Below, piece by piece: positions 1 through 5,596 of a stretch of DNA of 8,679 nt. A program made the translations under genes and the position numbers. The stretch spans positions 1-8,679 of the forward strand of contig JBOFIR010000011.1 in assembly GCA_051650265.1 (NCBI GenBank), in the 5' to 3' direction. Origin of the DNA: JBOFEH01 sp051650265 (GTDB lineage: Bacteria > Bacillota > Clostridia > Lachnospirales > Cellulosilyticaceae). The notes under the pieces were generated by a model, which worked only from the letters and a program-made list of their open reading frames with translations, was not told the origin of the DNA and ran no database searches. Every line of letters begins with the position of its first letter. Within the stretch, counting starts at the first letter, position 1.

Positions 1-728
1 TCACTACTGAGTAGGACGATATCAATACGTCTATTTTGTGCACGTCCAGCTGCAGTGTCATTGGAAGCAGTAGGGCGATACTCGCCATAGGATACGGCAG
101 AGAGTTTGTTGGGGTCAAGATCACCTTTTGTAGTGAGGAGGTCGATTACATTGATTGCACGCATAGCAGCGAGTTCCCAGTTGGATTCAAAGCGGCTATT
201 GTGAATCGGTTCATTATCTGTATGACCTTCGACAACAATATCATTACCGAGTTCGTCAAGCATCTTGCTAATTTCAAGAATGTTCTTCTCATACTTAGGT
301 AAGATATCAGCTTTGCCACTTTCAAAGAAAGCATTTTCTTTGAGGCTGATCACAAGGCCACGGGGTTCAATAGTCATATCTACTTCGCTTTGTAGTTTAT
401 GGGTTTCGAGATATACTTTGATTGCTTCTTGAATCTGCTCAGCTTTTTGTGAAGGTGCACTGAGTGTGGATTCAGACGTGGTGGTATTCATATCAGGTGG
501 ATAAAGTTCCGAGCCTGGATTGATATTGCCTGTGCCACCATCGCCAACCACATAAGAGGTGCCAGAGAAGGAACCACTAAGGGAGTTAGCAAGTTGGGCG
601 TATTTTTGAGAGTCAACAGAGCTCATGGTATACATGACAACAAAGAAGATCATCAGCAAGGTGATAAGGTCCGAGTATGTAAGGAGCCAACGTTCGTTGT
701 TTTCTTTTTTTTGCTTTTTCCTTCTCAT
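1..728 (-). CDS. motB: MotB flagellar stator protein (3' end outside window)
   Basis: MotB-type stator subunit that couples ion flow to flagellar rotation and anchors the stator to peptidoglycan. 242 residues are visible and the frame is still open at the window edge, so the extreme C-terminus is missing. A basic N-terminus (MRRKKQKK) precedes one membrane span at about residues 14-36 with the family motif WLLTYSD; Asp20 corresponds to the essential ion-carrying aspartate (Asp32 of E. coli MotB). Residues 40-110 form a linker/plug region. Residues about 115-242 form an OmpA-like peptidoglycan-binding domain with VEGHTDNEPI, the ELAAMRA stretch and QNRRIDI. The start ATG overlaps the motA stop (ATGA), so translation is probably coupled to motA. 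Identity is firm; whether protons or sodium are used cannot be told. Confidence 0.95.
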   Translation of the reverse strand, partial: MRRKKQKKENNERWLLTYSDLITLLMIFFVVMYTMSSVDSQKYAQLANSLSGSFSGTSYVVGDGGTGNINPGSELYPPDMNTTTSESTLSAPSQKAEQIQEAIKVYLETHKLQSEVDMTIEPRGLVISLKENAFFESGKADILPKYEKNILEISKMLDELGNDIVVEGHTDNEPIHNSRFESNWELAAMRAINVIDLLTTKGDLDPNKLSAVSYGEYRPTASNDTAAGRAQNRRIDIVLLSS

Positions 729-1522
729 TTTTTCTCACCTAGATTCAAGGAATTCATGACTTTATCGCGATCATCTGGATCTAGGAAAGAGCAGATGTCT
801 TCTACAACTAATTTTGGATTTTTGCCTTGTTGAAGCGCAGTGATCCCTTCGATAATCATCTGGTTACGTAATTCTTCTTTTTCATTGATGTGTTTGAGCC
901 TTGTAGCGATTGGCAGCCAAAGCAAGTTGGCTGAGGCAACCCCGTAGAGTGTCGCGATAAATGCAACGGCAATCTTTGGTCCGAGTGTAGAGGGATCATC
1001 AAGGTTACCGAGTACGTGGACAAGACCCATAACGGTACCGATGATTCCCATGGTCGGCGCATAGCCACCTGCAGATTCGAAGATGGCAATACCTATTTCA
1101 TGTCTCGCACTGATGTTGTCTGCATCGGTTTCTAATGTCTTGCGGATCGCATCGGATTCTACACCATCTACAACAAAGGCAAGACCTTTGGTAACCAAAC
1201 GATTCTCCTTATCTGTTTCATTGGTATATTTTTCGAGAGCAAGTAGACCTTCTTTGCGAGCTAGTGTCGCAAGGTCAAAAATCTTGGTTACAATCTCAGC
1301 AGGATCACGTGGTTTGTACTTGAAAAGTACACCAAGTATTTTGGGCAAACGTTTGAGGTCTTCTAAGGGAAAGGAAAGGCCGACTGCACCGATTGTGCCA
1401 CCAAATACAATAATGGCGGCGGTACCAATAAATAGGGCTAAGAAGCTTCCGCCTTCAAGTATAAAGCCAATAATCAATGAGGCAAAACCAAAAATCAAAA
1501 AGATAATAACACCTAAATCCAT
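725..1522 (-). CDS. motA: MotA flagellar stator protein
   Basis: Inner-membrane stator subunit that forms the ion channel with MotB and contacts the rotor protein FliG. With the chosen start it has 265 residues and four membrane spans (about residues 3-23, 27-50, 156-176 and 183-205). The cytoplasmic loop keeps the charged pair Arg89 and Glu97 in ARKEGLLALE, spaced as Arg90/Glu98 of E. coli MotA. Both functional prolines are present: Pro156 in GGYAPTMG and Pro204 in LWLPIA. An upstream ATG at 1531 is in frame, but AAAGGAG lies directly against it (spacing 0) and nine bases before the ATG at 1522. The 1522 start gives the usual MDL beginning and is preferred. The stop overlaps the start of motB by four bases. 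Confidence 0.96.
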   Translation of the reverse strand: MDLGVIIFLIFGFASLIIGFILEGGSFLALFIGTAAIIVFGGTIGAVGLSFPLEDLKRLPKILGVLFKYKPRDPAEIVTKIFDLATLARKEGLLALEKYTNETDKENRLVTKGLAFVVDGVESDAIRKTLETDADNISARHEIGIAIFESAGGYAPTMGIIGTVMGLVHVLGNLDDPSTLGPKIAVAFIATLYGVASANLLWLPIATRLKHINEKEELRNQMIIEGITALQQGKNPKLVVEDICSFLDPDDRDKVMNSLNLGEKK

Positions 1523-1531
1523 ATCCAACAT

Positions 1532-1538
1532 CTCCTTT
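1532..1538 (-). promoter_or_regulatory. Ribosome binding site deciding the motA start
   Basis: AAAGGAG on the minus strand is nine bases from the ATG at 1522 and zero bases from the in-frame ATG at 1531. This spacing supports the downstream start and removes three residues from the longer reading. Confidence 0.8.
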
Positions 1539-1565
1539 GTGAACTGCTGTTATTAATGTTATAAT
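1537..1565 (+). promoter_or_regulatory. Candidate sigma-A promoter for the kdpDE-like pair
   Basis: TTGTGA (1537-1542), a 17-base spacer and a perfect TATAAT (1560-1565) face the kinase gene, about 70 bases upstream of its start. The -35 box overlaps the motA ribosome binding site on the other strand. This is a sequence match only; no start site is known. Confidence 0.45.
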
Positions 1566-1568
1566 TAT

Positions 1569-1596
1569 AGTATATTGTTTTACTATAGATTATCAA
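1569..1596 (-). promoter_or_regulatory. Candidate sigma-A promoter for motAB
   Basis: On the minus strand TTGATA (1596-1591), a 16-base spacer and TATACT (1574-1569) lie about 47 bases upstream of the motA start. No sigma-28-like motif (TAAA-N15-GCCGATAA) is visible in this gap, so motAB appears to use a housekeeping-type promoter. The -35 box lies inside the palindrome at 1585-1601. Confidence 0.45.
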
Positions 1597-1601
1597 TCTA
1601 T
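1585..1601. repeat. Inverted repeat in the motA/kdpD intergenic region
   Basis: ATAGATT-ATC-AATCTAT is a perfect 7-bp-arm palindrome with a 3-base centre. It covers the predicted motAB -35 box and lies in the presumed 5' leader of the kinase gene, a good position for an operator. It is too AT-rich and has no T-run in either direction to be a convincing terminator. Confidence 0.5.
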
Positions 1602-1625
1602 TTTAATTCAAAAAGAAATAAAAAA

Positions 1626-1630
1626 TGGAG
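1626..1630 (+). promoter_or_regulatory. Ribosome binding site deciding the kinase start
   Basis: TGGAG ends seven bases before the ATG at 1638 and one base before the in-frame ATG at 1632. The start at 1638 is therefore chosen. Longer readings starting at 1575 lie within the likely promoter and leader and lack a ribosome binding site. Confidence 0.6.
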
Positions 1631-1637
1631 TATGCAT

Positions 1638-3155
1638 ATGAATCGATTCAAAGACCTTGTATTGACAGGAAGTGTGATTATTGGGGCCACATTGGTAGGG
1701 GTACTGATGCGTGTTTGGGGTTTTTCTGAAGCCAATATTATTATGAGCTATATTGTAGGGAGTGTAGTGATTGCAAGGTATACAAGCCGGTGGCAATTAA
1801 GCTTGGTAGCTGCTTTTGCGGAAGTGGCACTTTTTAACTACTTCTTTACCATGCCTTACTATAGCTTCAAAATTGATGAGCTCTACTATGTGATTACTTT
1901 TACAAGTATGCTCATCGTTGCATTTGTTGTGACAACACTCACAGATAAGGTCAAACAAGAGGCGATTATCAGCCGACAAAAAGAAGCCACAACCAAAAAA
2001 CTCTATGATGCAGGGCGGGCTTTACTTGATACAGAGAGCTTGGAACAGACCAAGGCTGCGGGTGTTGTGCTAATGGCGGAGCTGGTACAGCATCATACAC
2101 TGATAATGGAAGTAGACCGTGAAGGCAGAGCACATTCTCCTTTGGTGTATCACTATGAGGAGGGTCATGAGGGGAGGGCGATGACAGATTGTCAGCACTA
2201 TTTAGGATTAGATCGTGTACTTGAGAAGCATGAGCCGTTCTTTGATCGCCGAGTGGGAATGAGTTTTATGCCACTCCTTCGTAAAGACAATCTGCTCGGA
2301 GTAATCGGAATCCAAGATTGGTGTGTTGAAGAGGTGGGGGAGGATGAACGTAAAAACGTAGAAGCCATGGCAGCCCAGATTAGTTTGGCTCTAGAACGTG
2401 AATATGTCAGAGCACGTCAGCACGAAATGAAGCTAGGTGTTCAGCGTGAAAAACTCAAAAATAGTATGCTTCAGGGCATCTCACATGATCTACGTACCCC
2501 TCTTACGGGTATATTAGGTTCAACACATACATTGCAAGAAAACCTTGACCGGCTCAGTGAATCGCAGGTCAAGATTTTGCTAGATGGAATCCATGATGAA
2601 GCCAGCTGGCTCTATCATTCTGTGGAGAATATACTCAATATCACACGCTTTGATGATGGTAGGCAGATACTCAGTATTGAAGAAGAAGTGATTGAAGATT
2701 TTCTAGGTGCAGTGGGGCGCCGCGTAGAAGGGGTTATCGCACAACATCGGTTGGTGATTAAAATGGACGATCCGGATCTATTGGTTCCTATGGATGCCAA
2801 TCTGATGCTTAAGGTGCTCTACAATCTGATAGATAATGCTGTGAAATATACGCCAATGGGGACAATTATCACCTTAAGTAGCACCATGAGAGAAGGCCAT
2901 GCAGTTATTGCAGTGAGTGATCAAGGACCTGGTATTCCACGGGATGATTTGCCACATATCTTTAGACGCTTCTACAGGGGACAAAATAAGTTAGAAGGTG
3001 TGTATCAGAGCCGAAATGGGATTGGTATAGGGCTCACAATCTGCCAGACTATTGTAGAAGCCCACAGGGGGGAAATACGTGTTTTCAATCAGCCTAAAGG
3101 CGGTACTGTATTTGAAATAGAATTACCTATGGAGGAAATTGTAGATGGAGAATAA
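1638..3155 (+). CDS. kdpD: KdpD-type sensor histidine kinase lacking the N-terminal KdpD/Usp region
   Basis: Membrane sensor kinase of 505 residues. It begins with a DUF4118-like KdpD membrane domain of about four spans (residues about 5-102), then a GAF-like segment (about 120-255), a HisKA dimerisation helix with phospho-acceptor His283 in ISHDLRTPL, and a HATPase_c domain. The ATP-binding motifs are intact: N box with Asn400 in LIDNAVKYTP, G1 with Asp428 in SDQGPGIP, the F box in IFRRFYRG, and G2 in NGIGIGLTIC. Full KdpD proteins have close to 900 residues and start with cytoplasmic KdpD and Usp domains; both are absent here, with no remnant upstream. The gene overlaps its response regulator by 11 bases. 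Signal is unknown; potassium or osmotic stress is inferred from family and from the trk operon downstream. The symbol means KdpD-like. Confidence 0.88.
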   Translation: MNRFKDLVLTGSVIIGATLVGVLMRVWGFSEANIIMSYIVGSVVIARYTSRWQLSLVAAFAEVALFNYFFTMPYYSFKIDELYYVITFTSMLIVAFVVTTLTDKVKQEAIISRQKEATTKKLYDAGRALLDTESLEQTKAAGVVLMAELVQHHTLIMEVDREGRAHSPLVYHYEEGHEGRAMTDCQHYLGLDRVLEKHEPFFDRRVGMSFMPLLRKDNLLGVIGIQDWCVEEVGEDERKNVEAMAAQISLALEREYVRARQHEMKLGVQREKLKNSMLQGISHDLRTPLTGILGSTHTLQENLDRLSESQVKILLDGIHDEASWLYHSVENILNITRFDDGRQILSIEEEVIEDFLGAVGRRVEGVIAQHRLVIKMDDPDLLVPMDANLMLKVLYNLIDNAVKYTPMGTIITLSSTMREGHAVIAVSDQGPGIPRDDLPHIFRRFYRGQNKLEGVYQSRNGIGIGLTICQTIVEAHRGEIRVFNQPKGGTVFEIELPMEEIVDGE

Positions 3156-3843
3156 ACCAACGATCCTTGTGGTGGAGGATGATAAGCCAATTCGTAACTT
3201 TATGATGGTGTCGCTAGATTTAGCGGACTATCACTGCCTTGAGGCTACTTCGGGCAAGGAAGCGATTACGATGATTGCATCTCATAGACCAGATGTGATC
3301 CTCTTAGATTTGGGGTTGCCAGATATGGATGGGACTGCAGTAATCAGGAGTGTGAGAGAGTGGTGCAAAAGTAAGATTATCGTGGTGTCTGCACGGGGTA
3401 TGGAAAAGGATAAAATTGAAGCGCTAGATGTAGGGGCGGATGATTATCTTACCAAGCCTTTTAGTATTGGAGAACTGATGGCTAGAATTCGTGTTGCCCT
3501 CAGACATAGAGGGGGGCAACTCGGTGATATGCCAGAAGCAACAGGCTTTGCTGTGAGGGATTTAAGCATTGATTTTGTAAAGCGCAAAGTACTTATTGGT
3601 GAGGAGGAGGTCCATCTGACACCACTAGAATATCAGATTCTGAAGTTACTCAGCCAGCACCCTGGCAAAGTACTTACCCATCACTTTATCTTAAAGGAAG
3701 TATGGGGAAGCTATACAGAGAGTGATACCAAATCACTTAGGGTATTCATGGCAAACATTCGCCGTAAGATCGAAATAGATTCAACCAAACCACAATATAT
3801 AGTGACAGAAGTAGGCGTGGGGTATCGCCTATTGGAAGAATAG
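3145..3843 (+). CDS. kdpE: KdpE-type response regulator (OmpR family)
   Basis: Cytoplasmic transcription factor of 232 residues that would be phosphorylated by the kinase encoded just upstream. The receiver domain (about residues 5-118) has the acidic pocket Glu11-Asp12-Asp13, phospho-acceptor Asp55 in LLDLGLPDMDG, Ser82 in VVSARG and Lys104 in YLTKPF. An OmpR/PhoB winged-helix domain occupies about residues 132-230, with LTPLEYQILKLL and the recognition-helix region SLRVFMANIRRKI, ending in VGVGYRLLE. The start overlaps the kinase gene by 11 bases, and GGAGGAAA at 3131-3138 sits six bases upstream of it, so the two are co-translated. No kdpFABC genes are visible in the window; the probable targets are the trk genes that follow. 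Family assignment is firm; the regulon is inferred. Confidence 0.92.
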   Translation: MENKPTILVVEDDKPIRNFMMVSLDLADYHCLEATSGKEAITMIASHRPDVILLDLGLPDMDGTAVIRSVREWCKSKIIVVSARGMEKDKIEALDVGADDYLTKPFSIGELMARIRVALRHRGGQLGDMPEATGFAVRDLSIDFVKRKVLIGEEEVHLTPLEYQILKLLSQHPGKVLTHHFILKEVWGSYTESDTKSLRVFMANIRRKIEIDSTKPQYIVTEVGVGYRLLEE

Positions 3844-3844
3844 G

Positions 3845-3875
3845 AAGAGTGAGGCATTGACCTCACTCTTTTTTT
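3845..3875 (+). terminator. Rho-independent terminator after kdpE
   Basis: AAGAGTGAGG and CCTCACTCTT form a perfect 10-bp stem around the 6-base loop CATTGA, and the T-run continues to 3875. It begins two bases after the kdpE stop codon and separates the two-component genes from the trk operon. Confidence 0.92.
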
Positions 3876-3882
3876 ATGAATC

Positions 3883-3911
3883 TTTACACTATATTTATAT
3901 GCATGTATAAA
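3883..3911 (+). promoter_or_regulatory. Candidate trk operon promoter with KdpE-like box
   Basis: TTTACA (3883-3888), a 17-base spacer and TATAAA (3906-3911) form a sigma-A-like promoter about 78 bases before the first trk-operon gene. The -35 hexamer is also the first half of TTTACA-N5-TTTATA (3883-3899). Two hexamers at 11-base spacing are typical of OmpR/PhoB-family sites, and TTTATA/TTTACA resembles the E. coli KdpE site as I recall it. A second possible promoter, TTAACA (3915-3920), 16 bases, TAGAAT (3937-3942), follows. Neither has experimental support. Confidence 0.45.
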
Positions 3912-3988
3912 ATATTAACACCGTCTTAATTTAAAATAGAATATATTAAATATATGAAAACAGTTTGTAGGAATAGGGATGAAGAAAG

Positions 3989-4366
3989 ATGAAAAATCAA
4001 AGTGCTTTTAGAAAATGTTTAAATCAAGCAATTGAAGCGATAGAGCGGTTGGCCTTTGATGATGCAAGAGGATTGATCTTTGAAGCAATGGGCCTTGATG
4101 CCGGGGCACCTGAACCTCACAATCTCTTGGGTATTTTGGCAGAGTATGAGGCAGACCGTGGTCTCGCAGCAAGGCATTATAGGGCTGCTATGGCCATGGA
4201 TCCTACGTATCTTCCAGCAGAAAATAATTTGGCAAGAGTAACAAGTACCAATGGCTTTGTGATGAAACCAAGAGACTTTGGTAGAGATGATCTCAGAGAA
4301 GAAGGCAAGTATTATGTTGAATTTGATAGCCACAATATTGGCCATGTAAAGAAGAAAAATAAATAG
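3989..4366 (+). CDS. TPR-repeat protein, first gene of the trk operon
   Basis: Small soluble protein of 125 residues with no signal peptide or membrane span. Residues about 7-85 form paired helices of the tetratricopeptide type; the best unit is about 41-75, with PEPHNLLGIL, Ala-rich helix packing and the closing AMDP typical of TPRs. The tail (about 90-125) is charged and ends in KKKNK. TPR folds bind other proteins, so an adaptor role for the Trk complex or a regulator is plausible but unproven. The start is the only in-frame ATG after a stop at 3980-3982; its ribosome binding site is weak (GAAGAAAG), unlike the AGGTGA sites later in the operon. It is followed after 26 bases by the first trkA. 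Specific function not recognised. Confidence 0.8.
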   Translation: MKNQSAFRKCLNQAIEAIERLAFDDARGLIFEAMGLDAGAPEPHNLLGILAEYEADRGLAARHYRAAMAMDPTYLPAENNLARVTSTNGFVMKPRDFGRDDLREEGKYYVEFDSHNIGHVKKKNK

Positions 4367-4392
4367 AGTGTATAAGAAAGTAGGGAATAGAG

Positions 4393-4797
4393 ATGTTCGT
4401 TGTAATATTAGGTTGTGGTAGAATCGGGAGTTCACTTGCAGAGGAGCTTTCAAGAGAAGGACACAATGTGAGTGTCATTGATACCGATGAAGAGAAGTTG
4501 GCACGTCTAGGCAGTGCTTTTAATGGACTGACCGTTCAAGGTGTTGGGATTGATGAGGATGTACTCAGACGTGCAGGGATCGAGTCAGCAGATGTATTCA
4601 TTGCAGTTACACAGCAAGAAAATACCAATCTCATGGCTGCCCAGATTGCCAAAAAGATATTTGGGATTCAAACGGTCATTGCACGTAATGATCAGCCAAC
4701 ACTAGATGTGTTCTATCAGCAGTTAGGACTTGAGACGATTTATCCAACCAAGGAAATTGTGCATACCATCAAAAATAAGATGTTCCATGCATCATAG
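4393..4797 (+). CDS. TrkA-type protein with RCK_N domain only
   Basis: Cytoplasmic nucleotide-binding subunit of 134 residues expected to regulate TrkH gating. It consists of one RCK_N (TrkA-N) Rossmann domain: GCGRIG at residues 7-12, Asp30 at the end of the second strand (VIDTD) where the ribose is held, and the ADVFIAVT strand. There is no RCK_C (TrkA-C) domain; the stop comes just after the linker helix (EIVHTIKNKM), and the sequence before the next gene is too short to have encoded one. The usual Gly-Asp pair after the third strand is Gly50-Val51 here (codon GTT, one base from GAT). A full TrkA follows after 15 bases, so the two probably form a mixed ring or dimer. E. coli TrkA has two complete RCK units in one chain; here the units are separate and unequal. 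Confidence 0.88.
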   Translation: MFVVILGCGRIGSSLAEELSREGHNVSVIDTDEEKLARLGSAFNGLTVQGVGIDEDVLRRAGIESADVFIAVTQQENTNLMAAQIAKKIFGIQTVIARNDQPTLDVFYQQLGLETIYPTKEIVHTIKNKMFHAS

Positions 4798-4812
4798 AGA
4801 GGATTAGAAGCG

Positions 4813-5466
4813 ATGAAGATTGTTATTGCGGGGATTGGAAAAATAGGTTATCACCTGACTAAGCTGCTCATAGAGGCTGGTCATAGTGTAGGCGTAGTGG
4901 AAAAAAATAAGGCGCTTTGTGAAAAAATGGCAAGTGAAGTGGAGGCACTCATTATTTTTGGCGATGCCACCAACCCACAAGATCTTGAAGATGCCGGTGC
5001 TGCTGATGCCGATGTACTTGTTGCAACCACTGGAAAAGATGAAGAGAATCTGCTGATCTGCCAAATGGTACAGATGAATTTTAGCATTCCTAAGACTATT
5101 GCACGAATTAATAATCCCAAAAACGAAAAAGTATTTAAGCAACTGGGTATTCAGTATACTGTGAGTAGTACCAATATTATTGCCAGTATTATTGAAGAAG
5201 AAGTGATCGTTAGGGGGCTACGTACCTTATTGACAATTGATAAAAAAGGGATCAGTCTGGTGGAATATGTGATTGGACCAAAGTCAAAGGCTAGTGGTCA
5301 AAGAATTAAAGCACTGGCATTGCCAGCCGAGAGCAATATTGCCTATATTTTGAGGGGCAGTGAAGGGATTGTCCCTGGTGGGGATGTGATACTCCAAAGA
5401 GGAGACCATGTTATTGTCGTCATTGCCCATCAGAACAAAGGCATCTTGGATCGTATATTAGGATAG
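4813..5466 (+). CDS. trkA: TrkA potassium uptake regulatory subunit (RCK_N + RCK_C)
   Basis: Cytoplasmic gating subunit of the Trk potassium channel, 217 residues, the usual length of a single-unit TrkA/KtrA. The RCK_N domain (about 1-125) has GIGKIG at 7-12, Glu30 in VVEKN at the ribose position and Gly50-Asp51 in FGDATN. A connecting helix (EEEVIVRG) leads to an RCK_C domain (about 138-217) ending in GDHVIVVIAHQNKG. RCK_N binds NAD(H) or ATP/ADP in this family; RCK_C of some Firmicutes KtrA proteins binds cyclic di-AMP, which cannot be judged here. AGAGG lies ten bases before the ATG. The 38-aa membrane protein starts nine bases after the stop and trkH soon follows, fixing its partner. Confidence 0.93.
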   Translation: MKIVIAGIGKIGYHLTKLLIEAGHSVGVVEKNKALCEKMASEVEALIIFGDATNPQDLEDAGAADADVLVATTGKDEENLLICQMVQMNFSIPKTIARINNPKNEKVFKQLGIQYTVSSTNIIASIIEEEVIVRGLRTLLTIDKKGISLVEYVIGPKSKASGQRIKALALPAESNIAYILRGSEGIVPGGDVILQRGDHVIVVIAHQNKGILDRILG

Positions 5467-5475
5467 GTGAAAAGA

Positions 5476-5592
5476 ATGAAAAAAATAAAGTATGAGACGA
5501 AGAACCTTCTTTTGGGGGTAGCGACAGAAGTATGCTTTACATTGGTGATGATGGCCATTGTTATGGGCGTTTTTCTGATCGTGATGAGGTGA
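5476..5592 (+). CDS. 38-residue single-span membrane protein between trkA and trkH
   Basis: Short open frame that standard gene calling could easily miss. A strong ribosome binding site AGGTGA (5465-5470) ends five bases before its ATG. The peptide starts with a basic, hydrophilic segment (MKKIKYETKN) followed by a hydrophobic segment from about residue 11 to 37 with one acidic residue, Glu18, near the start of the predicted span, and it ends in Met-Arg. Positive-inside rules predict a cytoplasmic N-terminus. It lies nine bases after trkA and four bases before trkH, and its final codons carry the trkH ribosome binding site, so it is probably translated and coupled. By analogy with small subunits such as KdpF it may stabilise or tune TrkH; that is inference. 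Family not recognised. Confidence 0.72.
   Translation: MKKIKYETKNLLLGVATEVCFTLVMMAIVMGVFLIVMR
5586..5592 (+). promoter_or_regulatory. trkH ribosome binding site inside the small ORF end
   Basis: GAGGTGA forms the last codons and stop of the 38-aa gene and ends four bases before the trkH ATG. Ribosomes terminating on the small gene would be placed on the trkH start, suggesting translational coupling. Confidence 0.7.
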
Positions 5593-5596
5593 TGGG

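Noticed and set aside
36..302. 88-codon plus-strand frame opposite motB
   Set aside because: It is antisense to the OmpA-like domain of motB, which is intact with its HTD and NRR motifs; no supporting signal for the plus-strand frame.
1083..1556. 157-codon plus-strand frame opposite motA
   Set aside because: It is antisense to a clearly recognised motA with all key residues; its composition is Ser/Arg/Ile-rich with no recognisable domain or ribosome binding site.
3941..3955. ATATATT-A-AATATAT palindrome in the trk leader
   Set aside because: Perfect but made only of A and T in an AT-rich stretch, so chance is likely and there is no context that assigns a role.
3876..3988. Possible cyclic di-AMP (ydaO/kuaP-type) riboswitch upstream of a potassium operon
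   Set aside because: The leader is only about 110 bases, very AT-rich, and shows neither the conserved riboswitch core nor a terminator-like expression platform before the TPR gene.
4019..4453. 144-codon minus-strand frame opposite the TPR and first trkA genes
   Set aside because: It is a shadow of two genes with clear domains; its Cys/His/Phe-rich sequence has no family features.
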